This document shows positions 22,507 to 31,968 of a stretch of 64,000 bases of DNA, one piece after another (the stretch's first letter is position 1; every line of letters starts with the position of its first letter). Both the position numbers and the translations under genes were made by a program. The DNA is taken from positions 1,740,001 through 1,804,000 of the forward strand of contig NZ_CP157874.1 in assembly GCF_040214835.1 (NCBI RefSeq). The letters are read 5' to 3'. This DNA comes from Pseudomonas asiatica. Its GTDB lineage: Bacteria > Pseudomonadota > Gammaproteobacteria > Pseudomonadales > Pseudomonadaceae. A model generated the notes under the pieces. The model was not told the origin of the DNA, searched no databases, and saw nothing but the letters and a program-made list of their open reading frames with translations.

Positions 22507-24270
22507 ATGCCCGAATCGGTTTCCCCGCGTCAACGCCGCGCCTTGCGCCTGGGTTGGCAGTTTGTCCGTCCGTACCGTCGCCAGGTGCTGCTGGCCTTGC
22601 TGGCCCTGGTAGTCACCGCCGCCATCACCCTGTCCATGGGGCAGGGCATCCGCCTGCTGGTGGACCAGGGCTTCATGACCCGCTCCGCGCGTCAGCTCAA
22701 CCAGACCATCGGCCTGTTCCTGCTGCTGGTGGTGGCACTGGCGGTGGGTACCTTCAGCCGCTTCTACCTGGTGTCGTGGATCGGCGAGCGCTGCGTGGCC
22801 GATATCCGTCGGGCCGTGTTCGACCACCTGATCGGCCTGCATCCCGGTTTTTTCGAAGACAACCGCAGCTCCGAGATCCAGTCGCGGCTGACCGCCGACA
22901 CCACCTTGCTGCAATCGGTAATCGGCTCTTCGCTGTCGATGTTCCTGCGCAACGCGCTGATGGTCATCGGTGGTGTGGTGTTGCTGTTCATCACCAACCC
23001 CAAGCTCACCAGCATCGTGGTGGTGGCCCTGCCGCTGGTGCTGGCGCCGATCCTGCTGTTCGGCCGCCGGGTACGCAGCCTGTCGCGGCAGAGCCAGGAC
23101 CGGGTGGCCGATGTGGGCAGCTATGTGGCCGAGACCCTCGGGCAGATCAAGACCGTGCAGGCCTACAACCACCAGGCACATGACCGCCAGCTGTTCGCCG
23201 GCACGGTGGAAGCGGCGTTTGCCGTAGCCCGGCAGCGGATTGCCCAGCGCGCCTGGCTTATCACCCTGGTGATCGTGCTGGTTCTGGGAGCGGTGGGGGT
23301 GATGTTGTGGGTTGGCGGCATGGACGTGATCGCCGGGCGTATTTCCGCGGGCGAACTGGCCGCCTTCGTGTTCTACAGCCTGATCGTCGGCAGTGCCTTC
23401 GGCACCCTCAGCGAGGTGATCGGCGAGTTGCAGCGGGCGGCGGGCGCCGCCGAGCGCATTGCCGAACTGTTGGCGGCGCGCAGTGCAATCCTGCCGCCCG
23501 CCGTGGCGCAGGTGCTGCCGCAGCAGCGGGCCAGTGGGCGTATCGAGCTGCAGCAGTTGGTGTTCGCCTACCCGTCACGGCCCTCGGTGGCGGCTGTCGA
23601 TGGCCTGAGCCTGACCATCGAGCCGGGGCAGACCGTGGCGCTGGTGGGCCCGTCGGGGGCGGGCAAGTCGACCTTGTTCGATTTGTTGCTGCGCTTCTAC
23701 GACCCCCAGCAGGGGCGCATCCTGCTCGATGGCCGGGCGATCAACGAACTCGACCCCGATCACCTGCGCCAGCAGTTCGCCCTGGTGGCACAGAACCCCT
23801 CGCTGTTTCGCGGCACGGTCGAGGCCAACATCCGCTATGGCCGGCCCGAGGCGACCCTGGCCGAGGTCGAGGCAGCCGCCCGGGGTGCTCATGCCGACGC
23901 ATTCATCCGGCAATTGCCGCAGGGCTACCAGACACCGCTGGGCGAGGGCGGCATCGGCCTGTCCGGCGGGCAGCGGCAGCGCCTGGCCATCGCCCGTGCG
24001 TTGCTGGTCGATGCGCCGATCCTGTTGCTGGACGAAGCCACCAGCGCACTCGACGCGCAAAGCGAACACCTGATCCAGCAGGCGCTGCCCAGCCTGATGG
24101 CCGGGCGCACCACCCTGGTGATCGCCCATCGCCTGGCTACGGTCCAGCATGCTGACCGTATCGCGGTCATCGACAAGGGCAGGCTGGTGGCGGTGGGGAC
24201 GCATCGCCAGCTGATCGAAGAGAGCCCGCTGTATGCCCGGCTGGCGGCCTTGCAGTTCACCACGGGGTAG
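22507..24270 (+). CDS. ABC exporter half-transporter (membrane domain fused to ATPase)
   Basis: 587-residue half-transporter that would work as a homodimer to export a lipid or hydrophobic compound. An exporter-type membrane domain with six helices (about 30-310) is followed by an ATPase domain (about 345-585) with Walker A (GPSGAGKST), Q-loop (LVAQNPSLF), signature LSGGQRQRLAIARALL, Walker B (ILLLDEATSALDA) and H-loop (VIAHRLATV). It resembles the MsbA/BmrA branch but lacks lpxK next to it, so it is not the dedicated MsbA. Start at ATG 22507 (MPESVSPRQRR). It is followed by a terminator at 24348. Confidence 0.88.
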   Translation: MPESVSPRQRRALRLGWQFVRPYRRQVLLALLALVVTAAITLSMGQGIRLLVDQGFMTRSARQLNQTIGLFLLLVVALAVGTFSRFYLVSWIGERCVADIRRAVFDHLIGLHPGFFEDNRSSEIQSRLTADTTLLQSVIGSSLSMFLRNALMVIGGVVLLFITNPKLTSIVVVALPLVLAPILLFGRRVRSLSRQSQDRVADVGSYVAETLGQIKTVQAYNHQAHDRQLFAGTVEAAFAVARQRIAQRAWLITLVIVLVLGAVGVMLWVGGMDVIAGRISAGELAAFVFYSLIVGSAFGTLSEVIGELQRAAGAAERIAELLAARSAILPPAVAQVLPQQRASGRIELQQLVFAYPSRPSVAAVDGLSLTIEPGQTVALVGPSGAGKSTLFDLLLRFYDPQQGRILLDGRAINELDPDHLRQQFALVAQNPSLFRGTVEANIRYGRPEATLAEVEAAARGAHADAFIRQLPQGYQTPLGEGGIGLSGGQRQRLAIARALLVDAPILLLDEATSALDAQSEHLIQQALPSLMAGRTTLVIAHRLATVQHADRIAVIDKGRLVAVGTHRQLIEESPLYARLAALQFTTG

Positions 24271-24347
24271 CTTGTAGTGGCGTTGTAACATTTCTGTAGT
24301 ATTTGCCTGAGAGTATCTAGCTCAACTGTTGCGTAAGTGCTCGACCT

Positions 24348-24378
24348 GGCTGCCATTGCTTGATGGCAGCCTTTTTTT
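24348..24378 (+). terminator. Rho-independent terminator after the ABC exporter
   Basis: A perfect 8-bp stem GGCTGCCA/TGGCAGCC with an 8-base loop, followed by seven T. It lies 77 bases past the exporter stop and 84 bases before the chemoreceptor ATG. Confidence 0.88.
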
Positions 24379-24461
24379 GGCCTGCCAGTAACCGGGCTGC
24401 GTTGCACCCCATTGCCAACTTGCGCGGCCCCCGGTCTTCCTCCTGCTTTCCGAGATCCAAG

Positions 24462-26078
24462 ATGTTGCGTAAATCCCTCAGAGTGCAAATTCTCTCCCTG
24501 CTCGGCGGCAGTCTGGTGGCGATGTTGCTGATCGCCCTGGTGTGCTTCCAGTTCCTCTCCTCCAGCGTGCGCGGCTACGCCGAGCTGGTCGACGGGCCGC
24601 TGCGGGCCTCGCAGTTGATCGACGAAGCCAACCTGCAGTTCAAGATCCAGGTGCAGGAATGGAAGAATGTGCTGTTGCGCGGGCGCCAGCCGGCTGACAT
24701 GGACAAGTACTGGCAGCAGTTCCAGGCTCGCGAGCAGCAGGTGCAGCAACTGCTCGGGCAATTGATCGACAGCAGCGACGCGAGGCTCAAGGCGCCGCTG
24801 CAGCAACTGCGTGACAGCCACCGGCAGCTGGGCCAGGCCTATGCGCAGGGGCGCCAGGCATTCCTGGCGGCGGGCGGCGACCCGGTGGCCGGCGACCAGG
24901 CGGTCAAGGGCGTGGACCGCGCCGTCAGCGAGCAGATGAGCGAACTGGTCGAGCAACTGCGTGCCGAAGCCCGTCAGCACGCCGCCAGCCTGAGTGCCGG
25001 CGCCGAGCGCACGGTATGGCTGGGCTTGCTGGTGATGCTGGCTTCGGCCGTGCTGGTGGGGCTGCTCAGCCTGTGGTTGGTCAACCGCAGCCTGGTCGAG
25101 CCGATCCGCCAGTTGATCGAATATGTCGCGCAGCTTAGCCAGGGCCGCTTTGCCGCCCGGGTAGACAGCCGCCGCGAGGACGAACTGGGGCGCCTGGCGC
25201 GGGCCGCCAACACCCTGCGCGATTTCCTCGCCGACACGGTCGGCCGGCTGCAGGACAACGCCCAGGAACTGGAAGGTGCCAGCGGCCAGCTGCGCAGCAT
25301 CGCCGGCGACATGGCCCGTGGTACCCATGACCAGTTCCAGCGCACCGACCAGGTGGCCACGGCCATGCACGAGATGTCCGCCACCGCCCAGGAAGTCGCG
25401 CGCCACGCCGCCGAGGCCGCCCGCGCGGCGGACGACGCCGACCACAGTGCCCAGGCGGGCGAGCAGGTGATGCAGCAGACCATCGACATCATCGGCGCGG
25501 TCAACCGCGAAATTGCCGGCACGGCGGCGGTGATTCGCGACCTGGAGCATGACAGCACGCGCATTGGCAAAGTGCTCGAAGTGATCCGTGGCATTGCCGA
25601 GCAGACCAACCTGCTGGCGCTCAACGCGGCCATCGAAGCGGCCCGTGCCGGCGAGGCCGGGCGAGGTTTTGCGGTCGTCGCCGATGAAGTGCGCAGCCTG
25701 GCCCAGCGCACGGCGGCGTCGATTGCCGAGATCCACCAGATCATCGAGGCGGTGCAGTCTGGGGCGGTGGAGGCGGTCAAGGCAATCGAAAGCGGCCAGC
25801 AGCGCAGCGAGGAGGGTGCCGAGCAGGTGCAGCAGGCCGGGCAGATGCTGCAGCGCATCACCCTGGCAGTGGAAGCGATCCGCGACATGAACCGGCAGAT
25901 CGCCACGGCGGCCGAAGAGCAGACCAGCGTGGCCGAGGACATCTCGTGCAACCTGATCGAAATCACCCGCATCGCCACGGCCAACCAGCAGGCGGTGCAG
26001 CATACCGAACGGGCGGGGCAGCGCCTGCATGGGTTGTCGGGGCAGCTGGGTGAAGTCACCTCCCGCCTCACCGCCTGA
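24462..26078 (+). CDS. Methyl-accepting chemotaxis protein
   Basis: 538-residue transmembrane chemoreceptor. Membrane helix near 10-32, a small periplasmic helical sensor domain (about 33-185, coiled and Gln-rich, four-helix-bundle type), a second membrane helix near 188-211, HAMP (about 212-265) and the MCP signalling domain with the tip [26 protein letters not shown]. There is no CheR-tethering pentapeptide at the C-terminus. The ligand cannot be deduced. Start at ATG 24462 (MLRKSLRVQILS); upstream in-frame sequence carries the terminator of the previous gene. A candidate FliA promoter was examined and judged too poor. Confidence 0.9.
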   Translation: MLRKSLRVQILSLLGGSLVAMLLIALVCFQFLSSSVRGYAELVDGPLRASQLIDEANLQFKIQVQEWKNVLLRGRQPADMDKYWQQFQAREQQVQQLLGQLIDSSDARLKAPLQQLRDSHRQLGQAYAQGRQAFLAAGGDPVAGDQAVKGVDRAVSEQMSELVEQLRAEARQHAASLSAGAERTVWLGLLVMLASAVLVGLLSLWLVNRSLVEPIRQLIEYVAQLSQGRFAARVDSRREDELGRLARAANTLRDFLADTVGRLQDNAQELEGASGQLRSIAGDMARGTHDQFQRTDQVATAMHEMSATAQEVARHAAEAARAADDADHSAQAGEQVMQQTIDIIGAVNREIAGTAAVIRDLEHDSTRIGKVLEVIRGIAEQTNLLALNAAIEAARAGEAGRGFAVVADEVRSLAQRTAASIAEIHQIIEAVQSGAVEAVKAIESGQQRSEEGAEQVQQAGQMLQRITLAVEAIRDMNRQIATAAEEQTSVAEDISCNLIEITRIATANQQAVQHTERAGQRLHGLSGQLGEVTSRLTA

Positions 26079-26086
26079 CGCGGCTC

Positions 26087-26205
26087 TTGTGGGAGCGGCC
26101 TTGTGTCGCGAAAGGGCCGCAAAGCGGCCCCGGCAATCTCTGCACGGACGCTGATATCCTGGGGCCGCTGCGCGGCCCTTTCGCGACACAAGGCCGCTCC
26201 CACAA
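26087..26205. repeat. REP inverted pair (TGTCGCGAAAGGGCCGC type)
   Basis: Two 45-base arms (26087-26131, 26161-26205), nearly perfect reverse complements with a 29-base spacer, start 9 bases after the chemoreceptor stop. Confidence 0.9.
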
Positions 26206-26385
26206 CGGTGCGGCGTCAGGTTGGCTACTGGGGAAACCCGCCACTTCCACTGCTTCATTCCATGCCCTCTGGCGGATTGCCGCCATCCTCCCCGTCGCCC
26301 GCCCCCTGTATTCACTGCTCCAGACCCAGTTGGCACGTTCCCTGCTCAAGGCGGCGCGCGTGTACACAACAACTGGATAACATCA

Positions 26386-27960
26386 ATGAAGAAATTCCTG
26401 CTGACGTTCCTCTGCCTGGGCGTCATCGGCTGCTCCAAACCCGCGGAGCCGGAAAAGACCGTCGATGTGCTGCTGATTGGCGGTGGCATCATGAGTGCAA
26501 GCCTGGGCACCTACCTCACCGAGCTGGAGCCTTCCTGGAAGGTCGACGTCTACGAACGCCTGGACCAGGTGGCCGAAGAAAGCTCCAACGCCTGGAACAA
26601 CGCCGGTACCGGTCACTCCGCGTTCTGCGAGCTGAACTACACCAGCGTCGGCAAAGACGGCAGCATCGACATCAGCAAGGCCGTTGGGGTCAACGAGCAG
26701 TTCGAGGTGTCCAAGCAGTTCTGGGCCTACCAGGTCGAGCAGGGCGTGCTGAGCAACCCGAAGTCGTTCATCAACAACGTGCCGCACATGAGCTTTGTCT
26801 GGGGTGACGACAACGTCGCCTTCCTGCACAAGCGCGTCGACGCCCTGCAGCACAGCTCGCTGTTCCGCGGCATGGAAATCTCCGAAGACCACGAGCAGAT
26901 CCGCAAATGGGCACCGCTGGTGATGGAAGGCCGTGACCCGGAGCAGAAAATCGCCGCCACGCGCATGGCCATCGGCACCGACGTGAACTTTGGCGAAATC
27001 ACCCGCCAGTTGTTCGCGGCGATGACTCGCAACCCCAATGTGTCGCTGAACCTGCGTCATGAAGTGCGCGACATTGTGCGCAACGACGACGGCACCTGGC
27101 ATGTGCGGGTGGCCGACCTGGCCAATGGCGGCGAGGAAAAGGCCGTCAACGCCCGCTTCGTGTTCATCGGTGCCGGTGGTGGCGCGCTGAAGCTGCTGCA
27201 GAAGTCGGGCATCCCTGAAGCCGAAGGCTATGCCGGCTTCCCGGTCGGTGGCCAGTTCCTGATGACCGACAACCCCGACCTGGTCGCCCGCCACCAGGCC
27301 AAGCTGTACGGCAAGGCCTCGGTCGGCGCGCCGCCGATGTCGGTACCGCACCTGGACACGCGGATGATCGATGGCAAGCAGGTGCTGCTGTTCGGCCCGT
27401 TCGCCACCTTCTCCACCAAGTACCTCAAGCACGGCTCGCTGCTGGACATGTTCGCCTCGCTGAACAGCCACAACGTGCTGCCGATGGTCAATGCCGGTAT
27501 CGACAACATCGACCTCAGCACCTACCTGATGGGGCAGTTGATGCTCAGTTTCGATGACCGCATGAACGCGCTGCGCGAGTACTTCCCCAACGCCAAGAAC
27601 GAGGACTGGAAGCTGCTGCAGGCCGGCCAGCGGGTGCAGGTGATCAAGAAGGACCCGGTACTGGGCGGTGTGCTGCAGTTCGGTACTGAAGTGGTGGCGG
27701 CCCAGGACGGCAGCATCGCTGCATTGCTGGGGGCATCGCCGGGTGCCTCGACCGCGGCGCCGATCATGCTGACCGTGCTGGAAAAGACCTTCAAGGACCG
27801 TATCCAGTCGCCAGCCTGGCAGGCCAGGCTCAAGGAAATCGTGCCAAGCTATGGGCAGAAGCTGAACAACAACCTGGCGCTGACCAACCAGACCCGGGCC
27901 TGGAGCAGTGAGCGCCTGCAGTTGCTGTATGTGCCGGTGGAGGCCGAACTGTCGCACTGA
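26386..27960 (+). CDS. mqo: Malate:quinone oxidoreductase
   Basis: 524-residue FAD enzyme on the inner membrane that oxidises malate to oxaloacetate and reduces quinone, by-passing NAD-malate dehydrogenase. The FAD dinucleotide-binding loop [18 protein letters not shown] lies near residues 26-43, and the Mqo block [24 protein letters not shown] follows. The extreme N-terminus ([19 protein letters not shown]) is a lipoprotein-type signal with lipobox VIGC, which is unusual for a cytoplasm-facing enzyme but occurs in some Pseudomonas Mqo. Start at ATG 26386. P. putida carries more than one mqo gene, so the paralogue number is not assigned. Confidence 0.92.
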   Translation: MKKFLLTFLCLGVIGCSKPAEPEKTVDVLLIGGGIMSASLGTYLTELEPSWKVDVYERLDQVAEESSNAWNNAGTGHSAFCELNYTSVGKDGSIDISKAVGVNEQFEVSKQFWAYQVEQGVLSNPKSFINNVPHMSFVWGDDNVAFLHKRVDALQHSSLFRGMEISEDHEQIRKWAPLVMEGRDPEQKIAATRMAIGTDVNFGEITRQLFAAMTRNPNVSLNLRHEVRDIVRNDDGTWHVRVADLANGGEEKAVNARFVFIGAGGGALKLLQKSGIPEAEGYAGFPVGGQFLMTDNPDLVARHQAKLYGKASVGAPPMSVPHLDTRMIDGKQVLLFGPFATFSTKYLKHGSLLDMFASLNSHNVLPMVNAGIDNIDLSTYLMGQLMLSFDDRMNALREYFPNAKNEDWKLLQAGQRVQVIKKDPVLGGVLQFGTEVVAAQDGSIAALLGASPGASTAAPIMLTVLEKTFKDRIQSPAWQARLKEIVPSYGQKLNNNLALTNQTRAWSSERLQLLYVPVEAELSH

Positions 27961-27964
27961 CACA

Positions 27965-28082
27965 TGTGGGAGCGGCCTTGTGTCGCGAAAGGGTCGCAAC
28001 GCGGCCCCAGGATTTCAGCCAGGCTGCACAAGTTGCTGGGGGCTGCCTTGCAGCCCTTTCGCGACACAAGGCCGCTCCCACA
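27965..28082. repeat. REP inverted pair (TGTCGCGAAAGGGTCGC type)
   Basis: Arms at 27965-28008 and 28039-28082 lie four bases past the mqo stop. The outer 30 bases match exactly, while the inner hairpins have diverged. Confidence 0.87.
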
Positions 28083-28123
28083 AAGGGGCGCGCGCTGGGG
28101 CAGGGCACTTTTCAATGCGCAAC

Positions 28124-28150
28124 AAAAAGCCCGCACTAGGCGGGCTTTTT
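28124..28150 (-). terminator. Rho-independent terminator of tRNA-Pro (bidirectional)
   Basis: AAAAAGCCCGC/GCGGGCTTTTT, an 11-bp perfect stem with an ACTAG loop, 11 bases beyond the 3' end of the tRNA. It is A/T-flanked on both sides and so could also stop readthrough from mqo. Confidence 0.88.
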
Positions 28151-28160
28151 GACGAGGATT

Positions 28161-28237
28161 TGGTCGGAGAGACAGGATTCGAACCTGCGGCCTTCTCGTC
28201 CCGAACGAGACGCGCTACCTGGCTGCGCTACACTCCG
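28161..28237 (-). tRNA. tRNA-Pro (anticodon CGG)
   Basis: 77 bases including an encoded CCA. Read on the minus strand it folds as a full cloverleaf: acceptor CGGAGTG with CTCTCCG (one T-T mismatch), D arm with AGCGCAGCCAGGTAGCGC, anticodon arm TCTCG-TTCGGGA-CGAGA (anticodon CGG, reads codon CCG), and T arm with GGTTCGAATCC. Discriminator A. It has its own terminator. Confidence 0.95.
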
Positions 28238-28317
28238 ATGAAGGAAATCCTACTGCATACTTTTTTTGCACGCAAGCCCTTGTTGTTAAAAGGGCCTTTG
28301 CAAAAAACAGGCTGCGA

Positions 28318-28539
28318 TCAGAGCTCTTTGACGGTGCGGATCTGGTCCTTGTTCAGGCGTGTGCGCTTGCCGTCCAGCTGCTCGAATTCGTAGAAACCGG
28401 AGTCTTCATCGAACTTCGGTGTGTCGGTGGCCTGGATTTCGCGACCGTCGTTCAGGGTAATGACGGTTGGCGATGCGCAGCCAGCGAGGGCGCCCAGGCC
28501 CAAGGCGAGCAGGAAGGCGGGTAGGGTCCGTTGAATCAT
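28318..28539 (-). CDS. YgdI/YgdR-family small lipoprotein
   Basis: 73-residue predicted lipoprotein. Signal peptide with lipobox LAGC (Cys21), then a short SH3-like beta domain typical of the DUF903/YgdI-YgdR family (TVITLNDGREIQATDTPKFD...YEFEQLDGKRTRLNKDQI). Mature length is about 53. The +2 residue after Cys is Ala, which favours outer-membrane sorting. Function of the family is unknown. It stands alone between tRNA-Pro and moaB and is divergent from moaB. Confidence 0.88.
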   Translation of the reverse strand: MIQRTLPAFLLALGLGALAGCASPTVITLNDGREIQATDTPKFDEDSGFYEFEQLDGKRTRLNKDQIRTVKEL

Positions 28540-28727
28540 CGTGTTTCTCCAGTGCGATGGTGCTAGATGACATTAAGACGCAGGGCGTCCACGCAAGTTC
28601 CGTCTACAGTGCAGCATAGCGGCAAACCCGGGGCATTGATCGAGGGCAAGGGCCACGGGCGTCACGCTGTGATGGGGGCGCGCTGTGTTATAACTGCGGC
28701 CATCCCATCTTCTTGTGACGGACCCCC

Positions 28728-29267
28728 ATGAAAGCCAAGGCAGATACCCCCTTCGTGCCGCTGAACATCGCCGTGCTCACGGTCAGCGACACCCGTACTT
28801 TCGACACCGATACCTCCGGCCAGCTGTTCGTCGACCGGCTGAGCGCGGCTGGCCATCGCCTGGCCGAGCGCGTGCTGCTGAAAGATGACTTGTACAAGAT
28901 TCGCGCCCAGGTCGCCACCTGGATTGCCGATGACAGCGTGCAGGTGGTGCTGATCACCGGCGGCACCGGCTTCACCGGCCGCGACAGCACGCCCGAGGCC
29001 GTGGCCTGCCTGCTGGACAAGCAGGTAGAAGGCTTTGGTGAGCTGTTCCGGCAGATTTCCGTGGCCGACATCGGCACCTCCACCGTGCAGTCGCGTGCCC
29101 TGGCCGGGCTGGCCAACGGTACCCTGGTGTGCTGCCTGCCGGGTTCGACCAACGCGGTGCGCACCGGTTGGGACGGTATCCTCGCCGAGCAGCTGGATGC
29201 CCGCCATCGCCCGTGCAACTTCGTGCCGCACCTGAAGCAGGCAGCGGCCTGCGACAGCCGTGGCTGA
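28728..29267 (+). CDS. moaB: Molybdenum cofactor biosynthesis protein B
   Basis: 179 residues of the MoaB/Mog fold, which takes part in adenylylation of molybdopterin. Visible blocks: NIAVLTVSDTRTFDTDTSG, the nucleotide-binding loop VVLITGGTGFTGRDSTPEA, and LPGSTNAVRTGWDGI. The stop overlaps the first codons of moeA by 8 bases, so the two are translationally coupled. The C-terminal tail (HLKQAAACDSRG) is short. Both enzymes act at the end of the molybdenum cofactor pathway. Confidence 0.93.
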   Translation: MKAKADTPFVPLNIAVLTVSDTRTFDTDTSGQLFVDRLSAAGHRLAERVLLKDDLYKIRAQVATWIADDSVQVVLITGGTGFTGRDSTPEAVACLLDKQVEGFGELFRQISVADIGTSTVQSRALAGLANGTLVCCLPGSTNAVRTGWDGILAEQLDARHRPCNFVPHLKQAAACDSRG

Positions 29268-30477
29268 GGTCCGCCATGCCCGGCCGCTGATGCCGGTAGA
29301 ACAGGCCCTGGAGCAGCTGCTGGCTTTGGCCGAAGCGGCACCGATCCGCGACACCGAGAACCTGCCGCTGGCCGAGGCCGAGGGCCGTGTGCTGGCCACC
29401 GACCTGGTGGCCTCGCTCGACCTGCCGCCTTGGCCGAACAGTGCCATGGACGGTTACGCCCTGCGCATGGCCGACTGGCAGGGCGAACCACTGCCGGTCA
29501 GCCAGCGGATTTTTGCCGGCCATGCGCCGCAGCCGCTGCAACCGGGCACCTGCGCGCGCATCTTCACCGGGGCACCGCTGCCCGAAGGTGCCGACTGCGT
29601 CGAGATGCAGGAAAACACCGAAGTGGCGGAGGATGGCCGGGTACGCTTTCTCGAAGCGCTGAAGACCGGGCAGAACATTCGTCCCCAGGGCCAGGAAACC
29701 CGCAAGGGCGAACAGGTGATGAGCGCCGGCACCCGGCTGGGGCCGATCGAGCTGGGCCTGGCCGCGACCCTGGGCCATGGCCGGCTGGACGTGGTGCGCA
29801 AGGTGCGGGTGGCGGTGTTGTCCACCGGTGACGAACTGGTCGAACCCGGCCTGCCGCTGGGGCCGGGGCAGATCTACAACAGTAATCGCCGGCTGCTGGT
29901 CAGCTGGCTGCAGAGGCTGGGCTGCGACGTGGTCGATGCGGGCATCCTGCCGGATGACCTGGCGCGCACCCGCAACTGCCTGGCCGAGGTGGGCGATGTC
30001 GACCTGATCCTGTCCACCGGCGGTGTCTCGGTGGGGGAGGCCGACTACCTCGGCGCCGCCCTGCGCGAAGCCGGCGAGCTGGCCTTGTGGAAGCTGGCGA
30101 TCAAACCGGGCAAGCCGCTGACCTTCGGCCACTTCCAGGGCGTGCCGGTAATCGGCCTGCCGGGTAACCCGGCCTCGACCCTGGTCACCTTCGGCCTGCT
30201 GACCCGGCCCTACCTGTTGCGGCGTCAGGGCGTGGCCGATGTCACGCCGTTGCGCTTCGACATGCCGGCCGGCTTTGACTGGCCCAAGCCTGGCACGCGC
30301 CGCGAGTACCTGCGCGCCCGCATCGAACAGGGCCAGGTGCGCATCTACAAGAACCAGAGCTCTGGCGTGCTGCGCAGTGCGGCCTGGGCCGAAGGGTTGG
30401 TGGAGGTGCGCGAAGGCAGTACGCCGAAGCAGGGTGACAGCGTGCCGTTCATCCCCTTCAGCGAACTACTTGGCTGA
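29260..30477 (+). CDS. moeA: Molybdopterin molybdenumtransferase
   Basis: 405 residues; inserts molybdenum into adenylylated molybdopterin. MoeA domain order is clear: N-terminal substrate domain with NSAMDGYALR, middle domain with a MoaB/Mog-like fold (STGDELVEPG, LILSTGGVSVGEADYL), and the C-terminal beta-barrel (IKPGKPLTFGHFQGVPVIGLPGNP). I give the GTG at 29260, which overlaps moaB, but the internal ATG at 29290 (MPVEQALEQLL) is a fair alternative: neither has a strong ribosome-binding site. It ends 9 bases before the stop of the convergent glycosyltransferase gene. Confidence 0.93.
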   Translation: MAEVRHARPLMPVEQALEQLLALAEAAPIRDTENLPLAEAEGRVLATDLVASLDLPPWPNSAMDGYALRMADWQGEPLPVSQRIFAGHAPQPLQPGTCARIFTGAPLPEGADCVEMQENTEVAEDGRVRFLEALKTGQNIRPQGQETRKGEQVMSAGTRLGPIELGLAATLGHGRLDVVRKVRVAVLSTGDELVEPGLPLGPGQIYNSNRRLLVSWLQRLGCDVVDAGILPDDLARTRNCLAEVGDVDLILSTGGVSVGEADYLGAALREAGELALWKLAIKPGKPLTFGHFQGVPVIGLPGNPASTLVTFGLLTRPYLLRRQGVADVTPLRFDMPAGFDWPKPGTRREYLRARIEQGQVRIYKNQSSGVLRSAAWAEGLVEVREGSTPKQGDSVPFIPFSELLG

Positions 30478-30486
30478 GCGGCCCCG

Positions 30487-31713
30487 TCAGGCACTGGCCA
30501 GCGGCGTGGCCTCGGCCGGTGCCGCCAGTGCCAGGCGCATGTGCACGTTCTCCAGTTGCTGGGCGGCCACGCTCCAGTCGTGGCGCTGGCGGGCGAACTG
30601 GCGCCCGGCGTCGCTCAACTGGCTCATGCGCCAGGGCTGGTTGAGCAACTGGGTGATCAGCAGGGCCAGCTGGTCGCCATCCTCACTGCCCAGGTAGTGC
30701 TCACCATTGTTCGCGGCCAGGCCTGAAACGCCTTTGCCGGTGGTGATCACCGGCAAGCCGGCGGCCATCGCTTCGAGGATTTTCACCTTGGAGCCACCGG
30801 AATAGCGCAGCGGTGCGAAGAACAATGCTGAACGCCGTTGCAGTTCACGCAGGTCGGGGCGGTAGCCGAACCATTCGATGCGCGGGTCGTTCCAGTGCAG
30901 TTTCCAGCTGGCCGGCATGGCATGCCCGGCAATCGCCAGGCGCACCGCCGGGTTGCTCATCCAGACCTGCGGCATGATGTCTTCCAGCGCCCATTCGATG
31001 GCCTCCAGGTTGGCGCCATACTCGAAGTTGCCAACGAACAGCAGGCGCTGGCTGTGCAGCGCGGGTTGCACGTGCTGGTAGAAATCACAGTCCACGCCAT
31101 TGACCACCACGTTCACCGGGCGCCCGCTGATCTGCGCGATCAATTCGGCGTCGTGGGCGCTGACTGCCACCAGTTCGGTGGGTTGGCGCAATACCCGCTG
31201 TTCCCAGCGTCGATAGCGCCAGCGGTCGAAGGCGTTGAGCGGGCGCAGCCATAGCGGCAGGCGATCGTGGCTGGCGCCACCCATCACCGATTCCAGGGTG
31301 TGCTCGCTGAGCATGTACGGCAGTCCGCGTGCCTGCAGGGCCTTTTCGAAGGGCTGGAAACTGTAGCTGTGTTCGATCTGGATCACGTCCCAGGGCTCGT
31401 CCAGCAAATGCTCGAAGCGGTGCCGCAGGCAAGGGGCCAGCCCATTGATGATTGCCCGCATGGGGTAGGCGATGATCGGCGAGGCCAGCAGGTTCAGCGG
31501 GCTGTGCAGGGGCCGACGGGGCAGCACGATCAGGCGCTCGAGCAGCGGTTCCAGGGCTTCGCGGGCGGCATCGCCGAGCGGGATCTTCGATTGCACCAGC
31601 AGGGTAATCCGATGGCCCCGCTGTGCCAGTGCGCGCATCAGGTGGTATTGCCGGGTCTTGCTGCCGCTGGTGGTTGGCCAGGGCAGGTACGGCAGTGTCC
31701 AGAGAATGCGCAT
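30487..31713 (-). CDS. Glycosyltransferase family 4 protein
   Basis: 408-residue GT-B fold glycosyltransferase. The N-terminal half has the start pattern of acceptor-binding GT4 domains (ILWTLPYLPWPTTSGSKTRQYHLMRAL); the C-terminal half has the nucleotide-sugar site (RLLFVGNFEYGANLEAI, then FAPLRYSGGSKVKILEAMAAGLPVITT). It looks like the TIGR03087 (PEP-CTERM/Stp1-type) group, though no exopolysaccharide gene is near. It is an orphan between moeA and yegS, with no signal peptide. Donor and acceptor cannot be read from sequence. Confidence 0.85.
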   Translation of the reverse strand: MRILWTLPYLPWPTTSGSKTRQYHLMRALAQRGHRITLLVQSKIPLGDAAREALEPLLERLIVLPRRPLHSPLNLLASPIIAYPMRAIINGLAPCLRHRFEHLLDEPWDVIQIEHSYSFQPFEKALQARGLPYMLSEHTLESVMGGASHDRLPLWLRPLNAFDRWRYRRWEQRVLRQPTELVAVSAHDAELIAQISGRPVNVVVNGVDCDFYQHVQPALHSQRLLFVGNFEYGANLEAIEWALEDIMPQVWMSNPAVRLAIAGHAMPASWKLHWNDPRIEWFGYRPDLRELQRRSALFFAPLRYSGGSKVKILEAMAAGLPVITTGKGVSGLAANNGEHYLGSEDGDQLALLITQLLNQPWRMSQLSDAGRQFARQRHDWSVAAQQLENVHMRLALAAPAEATPLASA

Positions 31714-31968
31714 GACCCGAAATCCTCGCTAAAGGCTGCGGATAGCAAGACGCGCCCGTGGGCAGCAGTGGTAGAACCACTGCCGGGGGCGCGTCCGTGG
31801 CAATAAAGTGTATCTGCTGAGCATAGCCGTGCATTGCCAGGCGTGTGGGAATTGACCGGCCTACGCAATTAAATACTGGGAGCGGCCTGCTATTTTTTCG
31901 GGCGCATGCAACGATCCGCAATTGCAAAGGGTCGAGATCTTGGTTGATCACTTCACGGAGGCGCGCAC

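Noticed and set aside
24326..24352. FliA-type promoter candidate before the chemoreceptor (TCAACTGT-N11-TCGACCTG)
   Set aside because: The -35 and spacing fit but the -10 lacks GCCGAT; the terminator that follows lies between it and the gene.
23925..26336. Long minus-strand frame of 803 codons opposite the ABC exporter and chemoreceptor
   Set aside because: It is antisense to two genes with complete conserved motifs. The high-GC third-position bias of real genes opens such frames; the product is His/Gly/Gln-rich with no domain.
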